Shown here one piece after another: positions 19,727 to 27,782 of a stretch of DNA of 64,000 nt. Below the pieces are notes generated by a model. It had not been told where the DNA came from. It made no database searches and saw nothing but the letters and a program-made list of their open reading frames with translations. Numbering within the stretch: position 1 is the stretch's first letter; the number at the start of each line of letters is the position of its first letter. The position numbers and the translations under genes are program-made. The DNA is from Dysgonomonas sp. BGC7. GTDB lineage: Bacteria; Bacteroidota; Bacteroidia; Bacteroidales; Dysgonomonadaceae. The stretch is from assembly GCF_001261735.1 (NCBI RefSeq), contig NZ_CVRP01000009.1, positions 62,001 through 126,000 of the forward strand. The letters run 5' to 3'.

Positions 19727-21120
19727 AACGAGGCGATATAAATAATATTACGTCCTCCCTGTTGATGGGAGGGCTTGGTATTTTCTCCTTCCAGTGTATT
19801 GCTGTTTCCGGCTATGCGCAGGAAGGAAAGCCCAATATAGTGCTGATAATGACCGATCAGCAAACAGCATCGGCTATGAGCTGTGCTGGAAATCCGTATG
19901 TACAGACTCCCGGAATGGATATGCTGGCCCGGGATGGAATTCGTTTCAACCGTTCGTATGTAACATATCCTCTTAGCGGCCCTTCGCGTGCAAGCCTTAT
20001 TACCGGGCGTATGCCGGTAGAACTCGGAGTGAAGGACAACGGAGGTAAACTGGCAGACGAGGATTTACAGAATAATTTTGGCTTTGCCGTGTCCCGTGCC
20101 GGATACGATTGTTATTATGCAGGTAAATGGCATGCTCCTGAGCAGGTGAATATTCCTGAAGATGGAACCGGCTTCAAGAAAGTGTGCGACATGGATGACC
20201 GCATTCTTGTAGATAACTGTATCCCTTATCTGAAAAGAAAACATAATAAGCCGATGTTCTTGGTTGCTTCTTTTCTCAATCCTCACGAGATCTGTGAGTT
20301 TGCAAGAGACGAAGCTCTACATTATGGCAGGCTTCCCAAACCTGATATTTCGGAATGTCCGCCGTTGCCATACAATGCAGCTATTCCCGCTTACTATCCT
20401 GAGGCTATTACTTTGCACAGACGTTGGGTGCCAAAATCATACCCTACGGAACAATATACCGATGATGACTGGAGAAGGTATCTATATGCGTATTACCGTC
20501 TTGTGGAAAGAGTAGATAAAGAAATTGTAAGGTTAATAGACGAACTCAAAAAGAACAACCTGTACGATAATAGCCTTATTCTCTTCGTTAGCGATCATGG
20601 CGATGGAGTAGGTGCTCACCGTGCTAATCAGAAGCGAGTATTGCAGGAAGAAATAGTGAGAGTTCCTTTTATAGTGAAACCGCCTCATACAAAAACTAAA
20701 GGAGTAGTCAATGACGAGGCTCTTGTCAGTATCAACCTCGATATTTATCAGACTATATGTGATTATGCCGGAGCAGGAACACAAGCAGACCTGAAAGGTA
20801 AAAGCCTGCGTCCGTTGCTCGAAGGCAAGCAAAGTAAGCACCACGATGAAGTATATGTGGAGACCATGCTAGATGGAATAGATACCAGAGGATGGTCGGT
20901 TATCGGTAAAGATTATAAATATACACTTTACAGGTATTATAAGAACAAAGAGCAACTGATAAATCTGACAACCGATCCTTACGAGATGCAAAATCTGGCG
21001 GTAGATAAACAATACGATCCTATGTTATTAACCATGCGGAAGAAATTATACGACTGGGGTGTGGCTACCAAAGATAAGATGCTGATCAGATTATTGAAAG
21101 ATGAACTAGACAGAAAATAA
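19723..21120 (+). CDS. S1 family sulfatase, serine type (HS desulfation; subfamily unassigned)
   Basis: The 465-residue protein has an N-terminal hydrophobic leader ending near GYAQ. It opens with KPNIVLIMTDQQ, the first metal-binding motif of alkaline-phosphatase-fold sulfatases. The active-site signature is Ser85-Gly-Pro-Ser-Arg89 (LSGPSRASLITG), so the formylglycine precursor is serine and activation needs an anaerobic sulfatase-maturing enzyme. Further motifs are GKWHAPE and LFVSDHGDGVGAHR. The gene overlaps the upstream PL12 gene by four bases (ATGA) and precedes a second sulfatase by five bases. Position between an HS lyase and a GlcNAc-6-sulfatase-like protein suggests an HS sulfate such as 2-O or N-linked, but the sequence does not settle which. 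Confidence 0.88.
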   Translation: MKRGDINNITSSLLMGGLGIFSFQCIAVSGYAQEGKPNIVLIMTDQQTASAMSCAGNPYVQTPGMDMLARDGIRFNRSYVTYPLSGPSRASLITGRMPVELGVKDNGGKLADEDLQNNFGFAVSRAGYDCYYAGKWHAPEQVNIPEDGTGFKKVCDMDDRILVDNCIPYLKRKHNKPMFLVASFLNPHEICEFARDEALHYGRLPKPDISECPPLPYNAAIPAYYPEAITLHRRWVPKSYPTEQYTDDDWRRYLYAYYRLVERVDKEIVRLIDELKKNNLYDNSLILFVSDHGDGVGAHRANQKRVLQEEIVRVPFIVKPPHTKTKGVVNDEALVSINLDIYQTICDYAGAGTQADLKGKSLRPLLEGKQSKHHDEVYVETMLDGIDTRGWSVIGKDYKYTLYRYYKNKEQLINLTTDPYEMQNLAVDKQYDPMLLTMRKKLYDWGVATKDKMLIRLLKDELDRK

Positions 21121-21125
21121 ATAAT

Positions 21126-22676
21126 ATGAAATTGTATAAACCTTTTTTTCTTTTACCATTCGCCCTTGTGGCTTGCAAAGACAAACCACAGGAGCAGAAG
21201 AAACCGAATATTCTGTTTATTATGACGGACGATCATACTACTCAGGCTATAAGTGCCTATGGTGGTAGGATGGTATCTACTCCTAATATAGACCGTATTG
21301 CGAATGAAGGAATACGTTTCGATAACTGCTATGCTACCAATGCTCTGTCGGGCCCATCTCGGGCGTGCGTGCTTACCGGTAAGTTTGGGCATGTAAATGG
21401 ATTCACCGACAATGCTAAAACTTTTGACGGCGATCAGGAAACTTTTCCTAAAATTCTCAAACGGAATGGTTATCAGACAGCTATAGTAGGTAAGTGGCAT
21501 TTGATATCCGAACCGCAAGGCTTCGACTATTGGAGTATCCTTTCCGGACAGCATGAACAAGGCGATTATTATGATCCCGATTTTCTTGAGAATGGAAAAA
21601 ATATCCAGGAAAAGGGATATGTTACCGATATAATTACCGACAAGGCGATTGAATATATAAAGGACAGAGATACTTCCAAGCCTTTTGCTCTGATGTTGCA
21701 TCATAAAGCTCCTCACCGCAATTGGATGCCTGCCGAAAGGCATTTGGGGATATTCAATGACTCTGTTTTTCCCGAACCCGACAATCTGTTTGATGATTAC
21801 AGTACACGCAGCCGCGCTCCGAAGGAGCAGGATATGTCTATTGCTAAAACTCTGACAAACTATTGGGATCTGAAATTGGCAACAGGCGATGAGCTTGCCA
21901 AAGATAACTTCCCTGACAAGAGATTTAAGGCTGTCTATGATCGTATGCCTGCATCGACAAAAGAGAAATGGAACAAGGTGTATGAGCAGCGCATAAAGGA
22001 ATACAGAACCCGCAACATGAAAGGACGCGAACTTGTAAGCTGGAAATATCAGCAATATATGCGCGACTATCTGGCTACCACTCTGGCTGTTGACGAAGGA
22101 ATTGGCAAGGTGCTTAAATATCTGGAAGACATAGGTGAATTGGACAATACAATTATTGTTTACACTTCCGATCAGGGATTCTTCTTGGGCGAGCATGGTT
22201 TCTTCGACAAGCGTTTTATGTACGAAGAGTGTCAGCGAATGCCTCTTGTGATGCGCTATCCTAAATTGATAGAGGCAGGGTGCACCACTTCTGCCATGAG
22301 CATGAATGTGGACTTTGCCCCAACCTTTCTCGATATAGCAGGACTGGAAGTTCCGGCCGATATGCAAGGTAAATCTTTGTTGCCGGTATTGAAAGATAAA
22401 GCGCATGCTCCTGCCGGTTGGCGCAAGTCAGTATATTATCATTACTTCGAATATCCTGCCGAACATAGCGTAAAGCGTCACTATGGGATAAGGACAGAAC
22501 GTTATAAGCTCATACACTTCTACAACGACATAGATGAATGGGAAATGTATGATCTGAAAACCGATCCAAAGGAGATGAATAACATATACGGGCGTTTGGA
22601 GTATGCTGACCTGCAAAAAGAGTTGATGAGTATTTTGTCTCAAAACAGAGACATGTATAAAGATAATGTCGAATAA
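21126..22676 (+). CDS. S1 family sulfatase, serine type; GlcNAc-6-O-sulfatase-like (S1_11 type)
   Basis: The 516-residue lipoprotein (lipobox ALVAC, Cys17) has N-terminal KPNILFIMTDDHTTQAISAY, active-site Ser75-Gly-Pro-Ser-Arg79 (ALSGPSRACVLTG), then GKWHL, HHKAPHRNWMPA and YTSDQGFFLGEHGFFDKR. The general layout and the HHKAPHR segment recall S1_11 N-acetylglucosamine-6-sulfatases such as BT4656, which removes 6-O-sulfate from HS monosaccharides and disaccharides. It is the last gene of the tightly packed lyase/sulfatase run; a 235-base gap with repeats follows. The subfamily is from recollection and would need a SulfAtlas comparison. Confidence 0.85.
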   Translation: MKLYKPFFLLPFALVACKDKPQEQKKPNILFIMTDDHTTQAISAYGGRMVSTPNIDRIANEGIRFDNCYATNALSGPSRACVLTGKFGHVNGFTDNAKTFDGDQETFPKILKRNGYQTAIVGKWHLISEPQGFDYWSILSGQHEQGDYYDPDFLENGKNIQEKGYVTDIITDKAIEYIKDRDTSKPFALMLHHKAPHRNWMPAERHLGIFNDSVFPEPDNLFDDYSTRSRAPKEQDMSIAKTLTNYWDLKLATGDELAKDNFPDKRFKAVYDRMPASTKEKWNKVYEQRIKEYRTRNMKGRELVSWKYQQYMRDYLATTLAVDEGIGKVLKYLEDIGELDNTIIVYTSDQGFFLGEHGFFDKRFMYEECQRMPLVMRYPKLIEAGCTTSAMSMNVDFAPTFLDIAGLEVPADMQGKSLLPVLKDKAHAPAGWRKSVYYHYFEYPAEHSVKRHYGIRTERYKLIHFYNDIDEWEMYDLKTDPKEMNNIYGRLEYADLQKELMSILSQNRDMYKDNVE

Positions 22677-22689
22677 TTGATAGAGAGAG

Positions 22690-22860
22690 CAAATCTAAAA
22701 CTTTATCTATATACATCCCCTCCAACCGGCCCGAAAGGGAGGCTTAGCGAAGCCAATACTGAACAGTTAGCAGTAATCAGTCAACAGTTAGTATTAGGAG
22801 GTATATTTCCTGCGTCAGCAGTTTCTCCCCTCAGGGGAGATAAAGAGGGGCTCGAAAGAT
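22690..22860. repeat. Intergenic repeat-like block with small palindromes
   Basis: This gap does not look like ordinary spacer. It has a GC-rich CTCC/GGAG stem (CCTCC 22719-22723 with GGAGG 22738-22742), a direct repeat of AACAGTTAG (22762-22770 and 22783-22791) and a perfect 8-base palindrome TCTCCCCT-C-AGGGGAGA at 22824-22840. Its base composition differs from the AT-rich flanks. This is the look of a dispersed Bacteroidetes intergenic repeat (REP/MITE-like) or a decayed mobile fragment. No second copy was noticed in the window. It separates the sulfatase run from the DUF3604-like gene. Confidence 0.45.
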
Positions 22861-22911
22861 GTACAACTTTGTCACCTTTTAGTTAAAATTAGAATTGGAT
22901 AAAAATAAAAT

Positions 22912-24555
22912 ATGGTTGATATGAACAGACGTAAATTTATAAGAAGTGCCGGAGTTACTCTGGCCGGAATAGCGGCAGGAGGTAGTTTTTTGCAAAATAC
23001 GGCTCAGGCAATGTCGAGCAAAACGACAAAAATACCTTTAGGAGCAGATAGTAATCTCAAGGTCTATTGGGGCGATATACACAACCACTGTAATCTCACA
23101 TACGGACACGGAGGAATGAAAGAAGCTTTTGAAGCGGCAAAACAGCAGCTCGATTTCGTTTCAGTTACTCCACATGCCATGTGGCCAGACATCCCGGGAA
23201 AGAATGACCCTCGTCTCGAGTGGGTTATAGAATATCACGAAAGTGCTTTCCGTCGTTTACGTGCAGGCGGCTGGGAAAAGTATGTGAAAATGACCAACGA
23301 CTATAATAAAGATAATGAGTTTCTTACATTCCTGTCATATGAGTGTCATAGTATGGAGCATGGCGACCATGTAGTACTCAATTATGATCTGAATGCTCCT
23401 TTGGTTGAATGTACTTCTGTCGAAGACCTTAAGCAAAAGCTGAAAGGAACAAAGACATTTATTACCCCTCATCATATGGGCTATCAGGAAGGCTATAGAG
23501 GCTACAACTGGAAGTGCTTCTCGGAAGGAGACCAGACTCCTTTTGTGGAAATGTATTCTCGCCATGGTCTGGCTGAAAGCGATCTTGGAGATTATCCTTA
23601 TCTGCACGATATGGGGCCTCGTCATTGGGAAGGAACTATTATGTACGGATTAGGGCTAGGTAATAAATTCGGAATTATGGGTTCTACCGATCAGCATGCC
23701 GGTTATCCGGGTAGTTATGGCGATGGTAGGGTAGGAGTTTATGCCGAATCTCTTTCTCGCGAAGCGATTTGGGATGCCCTCAAAAATCGTAAAGTATGTT
23801 GTGCCACAGGAGATAAGATACTGATAGATTTTCGTATCAACGATGCAGTAATAGGTGATGTGATAAAAGGTAACAATCGCCGGATATATATAAACGTTGT
23901 AGGAGAAAGTGCAATAGACTACATCGACATCGTGAAAAACGGACAGACAGTAGGTCGTATCAGTGGCCCTTTAACTCCCGTTATGCCATCGGAAGAAATA
24001 GTGAGAGCTAAAGTTAAATTCGAATTTGGATGGAACAGATTCGAAGAACCTGTGAAGTGGGACGGTACTATTAAAATAAATAATGGGACAGTAAATGAGG
24101 TAACTCCTTGTTTCCGAGGAGCACCTTATACTTCGCCACAAAAAGGAGTAAAAGAAGTACCTACATTAGTGAATAAAATATTGAGTAAGAATGATAAGGG
24201 CGTCGAACTGGAAATGTATTCGACTAAAAACCCTAATACAACTACTGCTTCTACTCAGGCTGTTATTATGGACGTTACAATGCCAAAATCGGGAGTATTT
24301 ACACTCGAGTTTAACGGGAAGAAATTTGACTATACTTTGGGCGAATTACTGGAAGGTACTAAGACTCAGTTTATGAATGGTTGGTTGAGCGAAGCTATTC
24401 AGTTTCACAGAGCCATTCCTGTATCGGCCTTTACGTTCGAGCATTTTATGACGGATGATAAGCCGGAAAAGAGTACAGATTATTATTATATCCGTGTACG
24501 TCAGCGTGACAATCAATGGGCTTGGAGCTCTCCTATATGGGTTGAACGTGTTTAA
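22912..24555 (+). CDS. PHP-fold, DUF3604-like metal-dependent hydrolase with twin-arginine-like leader
   Basis: The 547-residue protein starts with an N-terminal MNRRKFIRSAGVTLAG segment, a twin-arginine-type leader that ends at an AQA site near residue 33. The body carries a PHP-like metal site: YWGDIHNHC with His57-x-His59, His88 (VTPHAMWPD), Glu144/His146 (SYECHSMEHGDH), His187/His188 (ITPHHMGYQEG) and Asp260-x-His262 (GSTDQHAGYPGSYGDG). This order (HxH, H, E/H, H, DxH) is that of PHP and DUF3604 metal-dependent phosphoesterases. The C-terminal 200 residues look like beta-sandwich material. It ends 12 bases before the ROK kinase gene and belongs to the heparin/HS locus by position, but has no assigned role there. 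A sulfate-, phosphate- or sugar-ester hydrolase is a guess. ATG 22912 and ATG 22921 are both possible starts. Confidence 0.75.
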   Translation: MVDMNRRKFIRSAGVTLAGIAAGGSFLQNTAQAMSSKTTKIPLGADSNLKVYWGDIHNHCNLTYGHGGMKEAFEAAKQQLDFVSVTPHAMWPDIPGKNDPRLEWVIEYHESAFRRLRAGGWEKYVKMTNDYNKDNEFLTFLSYECHSMEHGDHVVLNYDLNAPLVECTSVEDLKQKLKGTKTFITPHHMGYQEGYRGYNWKCFSEGDQTPFVEMYSRHGLAESDLGDYPYLHDMGPRHWEGTIMYGLGLGNKFGIMGSTDQHAGYPGSYGDGRVGVYAESLSREAIWDALKNRKVCCATGDKILIDFRINDAVIGDVIKGNNRRIYINVVGESAIDYIDIVKNGQTVGRISGPLTPVMPSEEIVRAKVKFEFGWNRFEEPVKWDGTIKINNGTVNEVTPCFRGAPYTSPQKGVKEVPTLVNKILSKNDKGVELEMYSTKNPNTTTASTQAVIMDVTMPKSGVFTLEFNGKKFDYTLGELLEGTKTQFMNGWLSEAIQFHRAIPVSAFTFEHFMTDDKPEKSTDYYYIRVRQRDNQWAWSSPIWVERV

Positions 24556-24567
24556 TCAAGCTAAGTT

Positions 24568-25503
24568 ATGAAATATGCAATAGGCCTTGATTTAGGAGGC
24601 TCATCTATAAAGTACGGATTGGTTAGCAACAAAGGAGATATTTTGCAAGAAGGGAAAATACCTTCTTTTGCTGACGAATCTTCTGACCGAATTATAGAGC
24701 AACTCTTATTAGCAGTAGATACTGTAAAAGAGTATGCTACAAATAATAATATAGAACTTTGTGGTATTGGTATTGGCACTCCGGGGATAGTCGATCAGAT
24801 AAACGGAGTGGTGCTGGGTGGTGCTGAGAACCTGAAAGGATGGGAGAATATTCCATTGGGAGATATTATAAGCAAATATTCCGGGTTGAAGGTATGGGTC
24901 AATAACGATGCCAATGTTATGGGGTTAGCCGAAACTCGTTTTGGCATTGCAAAAGGTTGTACCGATGTTGTCTTTCTTACTGTAGGTACAGGAATTGGCG
25001 GAGCACTTATTATTGATGGCAAGCTTTATGGCGGATACAAAAATAGGGGAACAGAGCTTGGACATTTTCCTTTCATTGCCGATGGAGAGCCTTGTGCGTG
25101 TGGTTCGGTAGGCTGTTTGGAGACTTATGCTTCAGCAGCAGCAATGGTTGGCAGATATAAGAGGATGTACAAGGATATGAACGACATGGAATGCTCGGAT
25201 GTAGATGGAGAAGAAATTGTGAGGCTTTATAAAAACGGAGACAAGCTTGCCATGGCTGCTATAGACGAAAATTGTCGGTTCTTAGGTCATGGTATTGCGG
25301 GCTTCATCAATATTTTCAGTCCTCAGAAAGTAGTGATAGGGGGAGGCTTGGCTGATGCCGGAGAGTTTTATCTGGAAAAAATAAGAGAAGCGTCGAGGTT
25401 GTACGTAATGCCTGATTGTGCTCTTAATACGACAATAGAGGCTGCCATATTGGGTAATAGTGCCGGATTTATGGGGGCAGCAGGCCTGTGCCTGAATGAA
25501 TAA
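24568..25503 (+). CDS. ROK family sugar kinase (glucokinase/aminosugar kinase type)
   Basis: The 311-residue cytoplasmic protein begins with the phosphate-1 motif GLDLGGSSIKYGL. It has the sugar-binding NNDANVMGLAE segment, VGTGIGGALI (phosphate-2), and the ROK zinc signature GHFPFIADGEPCACGSVGCLE (His and three Cys). Length and motifs are complete. It lies directly after the DUF3604-like gene and closes the locus before a strong terminator. ROK kinases phosphorylate glucose, GlcNAc or glucosamine at O6; in a heparin locus the likely substrate is the GlcN/GlcNAc left after lyase, GH88 and sulfatase action. The comparable B. thetaiotaomicron locus also carries a ROK gene. Confidence 0.92.
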   Translation: MKYAIGLDLGGSSIKYGLVSNKGDILQEGKIPSFADESSDRIIEQLLLAVDTVKEYATNNNIELCGIGIGTPGIVDQINGVVLGGAENLKGWENIPLGDIISKYSGLKVWVNNDANVMGLAETRFGIAKGCTDVVFLTVGTGIGGALIIDGKLYGGYKNRGTELGHFPFIADGEPCACGSVGCLETYASAAAMVGRYKRMYKDMNDMECSDVDGEEIVRLYKNGDKLAMAAIDENCRFLGHGIAGFINIFSPQKVVIGGGLADAGEFYLEKIREASRLYVMPDCALNTTIEAAILGNSAGFMGAAGLCLNE

Positions 25504-25564
25504 GAAGTTATATTAGTATCTCTTAGGGGTATTAATGTTTCTATTAATAAATAAAAAGTGGGTA

Positions 25565-25605
25565 AATCCCCCTCAATATCTTTTATATGGAGGGGGATTG
25601 TTTTT
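25565..25605 (+). terminator. Rho-independent terminator after the ROK gene
   Basis: A 10-base perfect stem AATCCCCCTC / GAGGGGGATT (25565-25574 and 25590-25599) with a 15-base loop is followed by GTTTTTG. It marks the 3' end of the heparin/HS locus. Confidence 0.85.
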
Positions 25606-25676
25606 GTAGGCATTTAAGAGTCATCTTAAAAAAGATATACTTACTTTGTAAGTACTACTCTTAAATACATACCCAG

Positions 25677-26039
25677 ATGGAAATATTATCTAAAATATTA
25701 ATAGGAATTGTAGCTCTTGAGCATATCTATATCCTTTGGATAGAAATGTTTGCATGGACAACAAAAGGACGAACGACATTCAAAAGTATTCCGGATGAAT
25801 TATTCGAGAAGACTAAGGGTTTGGCTGCAAATCAAGGATTATATAACGGCTTTCTGGCTGCGGGGCTTATTTGGTCGCTACTGATTGAAAATCTTGATTG
25901 GAGTCAGAATATAGCTTTGTTCTTTCTTGGCTGTGTTGCTGTTGCAGGAATTTATGGAGCTATTACTGCTCAGAGATCAATATTCTTTAAGCAAGCCTTG
26001 CCGGCATTGATTGCAATCGTTGTCTTATTATTGAAATGA
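25677..26039 (+). CDS. DUF1304 family small membrane protein
   Basis: The 120-residue protein has four predicted membrane helices (residues about 4-25, 50-70, 78-97 and 102-120) and the family-typical segments ALEHIYILWIEMFAW, NQGLYNGFLAAGL and IYGAIT. The start codon directly follows CCCAG after an AT-rich leader. The family is widespread in bacteria with no established function. It lies nine bases upstream of a Crp/Fnr-type regulator, suggesting the two are co-expressed. It is the first gene of a run of stress-type genes. Confidence 0.85.
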   Translation: MEILSKILIGIVALEHIYILWIEMFAWTTKGRTTFKSIPDELFEKTKGLAANQGLYNGFLAAGLIWSLLIENLDWSQNIALFFLGCVAVAGIYGAITAQRSIFFKQALPALIAIVVLLLK

Positions 26040-26048
26040 TTCAGGGTT

Positions 26049-26624
26049 ATGCACGAACAGCTAATAAAGGATATTTCTATTAAGTATAAGATACAAGTGT
26101 CGGATATTGAATTGAGCAAAAGACTATTCCAGCCTGTATTGATGCCAAAGAATAGAATTTTAGAGGAAGAAGGTAAGATCCCTCTACATTTATACTATAT
26201 CGTATCAGGCTTTATGCGCCTATTTTATTATAGTGATAGCGGAGATGAGGTGACTACACATATTAACTGTCCGCATGGCTTTTTTACATCATTCTCAGAG
26301 TTTACAAACCAAACTAAATCATCGGTGAATGTAGAAACAGTTACTGAATGCCAACTGCTTCGTATCACCAAGCAAGATTATGATACCTTGATGAGTGAAA
26401 GCCTGTTCTGGAAAGATTATGGGATGCACGTATTACAAGAATCATTAATTTATAATGAAGAACGGTCTAAAGATCTGGCAACTTTATCTGCCGAGCAACG
26501 CTATCTTAAGCTCATGAAGTCTCATCCAGATATTCTTCAAAATGTGCCTCTGCAATATATTGCGTCTTTTCTCGGAATAAAACCGGAAAGCCTCAGTCGT
26601 ATAAGGAGAAATCTGATTAACTAA
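26049..26624 (+). CDS. Crp/Fnr family transcriptional regulator
   Basis: The 191-residue protein has an N-terminal cyclic-nucleotide-binding-like beta-roll (about 20-115, LYYIVSGFMRLFYYSDSGDEV) and a C-terminal helix-turn-helix (about 165-190, YIASFLGIKPESLSRIRRNL). The cAMP-contact arginine/glutamate pair is not obvious and there is no Fnr-type cysteine cluster, so the signal is unknown. This short form is common in Bacteroidota. It is translated nine bases after the DUF1304 gene and may regulate the neighbouring redox genes; that is inference from position. Confidence 0.88.
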   Translation: MHEQLIKDISIKYKIQVSDIELSKRLFQPVLMPKNRILEEEGKIPLHLYYIVSGFMRLFYYSDSGDEVTTHINCPHGFFTSFSEFTNQTKSSVNVETVTECQLLRITKQDYDTLMSESLFWKDYGMHVLQESLIYNEERSKDLATLSAEQRYLKLMKSHPDILQNVPLQYIASFLGIKPESLSRIRRNLIN

Positions 26625-26690
26625 CAAAAGTCAAGTGTAATTGATCTTTGTATTCTCAATTTTGTGTCATAATTATTAAACATAAAAACA

Positions 26691-27710
26691 ATGACACAGA
26701 AGAATTTAGTTTTAGTTACCGGAGCCAACGGACATTTAGGAAATAACTTAGTACGATTATTAATTTCTAAAGGATATCAGGTAAGGGCATCTGTTCGTAA
26801 TATTAAAAATACTAAACCGTTTGAAGGTTTAGATTGTGAAGTCGTAGAAGCAGATATAACGGATAAGAACTCAATGCTTCATGCTCTACGTGGTGTTGAA
26901 ACATTCTATGCTGTGGGAGCAGTCTTTAAACTCTGGGCAAAAGATCCTCAAAAAGAAATCTACGATGTAAACATAGATGGCTGCAAGATTATGATAGAAT
27001 CAGCAGCCGAAACAGGTGTAAAACGGATTGTTTATGTCAGTTCGATTGCCGCATTGGATTATACAAAAGGAACACCCATCAGTGAAGAATCAGGTTATAA
27101 TCCTGATCGTAGAGATATGTATTACAACTCTAAAAACGATGGAGAGAAACTAGCATTCGAATTATCAAAGAAGCATAATATAGAATTGGTTGCAGTATTA
27201 CCTTCTGCCATGATAGGCGGTGTTATTGCCGATAGGTTGAGTAATTCGAATGAGATATTAAAGGCAATATTAAATAATAAACTACCTATCGAAACAAAGA
27301 TAACTCTGAACTGGATAGATGTAAATGATGTCGCTGAAGGTTGTATTCTGGCTGCAAATAAAGGTCAATCGGGAGAACGTTATATTCTGGCCAATGAAAA
27401 ATGTATGACTATTACCGACTCTATTAAACTGGCAAATGATTTATTCCCGAAACTTAAGTTAAAGAAACCTATTCCTGTTCCTAAATTTGTACTCTTTGCA
27501 TTCGGAGCTTTATTGGGTTTGGGTGCAAAAATAACCGGAAAATCTCCTGCTATGACAACAAAAGAAGTTAATATGTTTTACGGTCTGATACAGAATTTTG
27601 ATATTTCTAAGGCAAGAAAAGTATTAGGCTTTAATCCAAAACCATCTAGGCAAGCATTAGAGTCGGCTTTGTTGTATATGTGGGAGGAAAAAGAACGGTT
27701 GTTGAAATAA
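26691..27710 (+). CDS. NAD(P)-dependent epimerase/dehydratase (dihydroflavonol-reductase-like)
   Basis: The 339-residue protein is an extended short-chain dehydrogenase. The Rossmann motif TGANGHLGNNL lies at residues 10-20, the acidic segment CEVVEADITD follows, and the active-site YVSSIAALDY plus YYNSKNDGEKLA gives the Ser/Tyr-xxx-Lys triad. A hydrophobic segment near 260 (FVLFAFGALLGLGAKITG) may touch membrane. Substrate is unknown; relatives include flavonoid- and sterol-type reductases that act on many small carbonyl compounds. It has its own upstream gap of 66 bases with a CAATTTTG sequence, one mismatch from a -7 box, at 26657-26664. Confidence 0.85.
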   Translation: MTQKNLVLVTGANGHLGNNLVRLLISKGYQVRASVRNIKNTKPFEGLDCEVVEADITDKNSMLHALRGVETFYAVGAVFKLWAKDPQKEIYDVNIDGCKIMIESAAETGVKRIVYVSSIAALDYTKGTPISEESGYNPDRRDMYYNSKNDGEKLAFELSKKHNIELVAVLPSAMIGGVIADRLSNSNEILKAILNNKLPIETKITLNWIDVNDVAEGCILAANKGQSGERYILANEKCMTITDSIKLANDLFPKLKLKKPIPVPKFVLFAFGALLGLGAKITGKSPAMTTKEVNMFYGLIQNFDISKARKVLGFNPKPSRQALESALLYMWEEKERLLK

Positions 27711-27782
27711 TCTTGTAATAAAAGTGGTTACAACATAATCTAAAAGCGGTTGAAATTGTTGTATATAGTAAAAAGAAGAATT

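Noticed and set aside
21153-22406. A 417-codon open frame on the - strand opposite the second sulfatase
   Set aside because: It lies wholly antisense to a well-supported sulfatase, has no family resemblance, and reads as Cys/His/Arg-rich shadow sequence caused by codon bias on the other strand.
22690-22860. CRISPR-like repeats
   Set aside because: Only two short imperfect copies of one motif, no regular spacing and no cas genes anywhere in the window.
22677-22886. A 69-codon frame (SPPTGPKGRLSEANTE-like) after the second sulfatase
   Set aside because: It coincides with the palindromic repeat block and has no good ribosome-binding site; translated repeat sequence rather than a protein.
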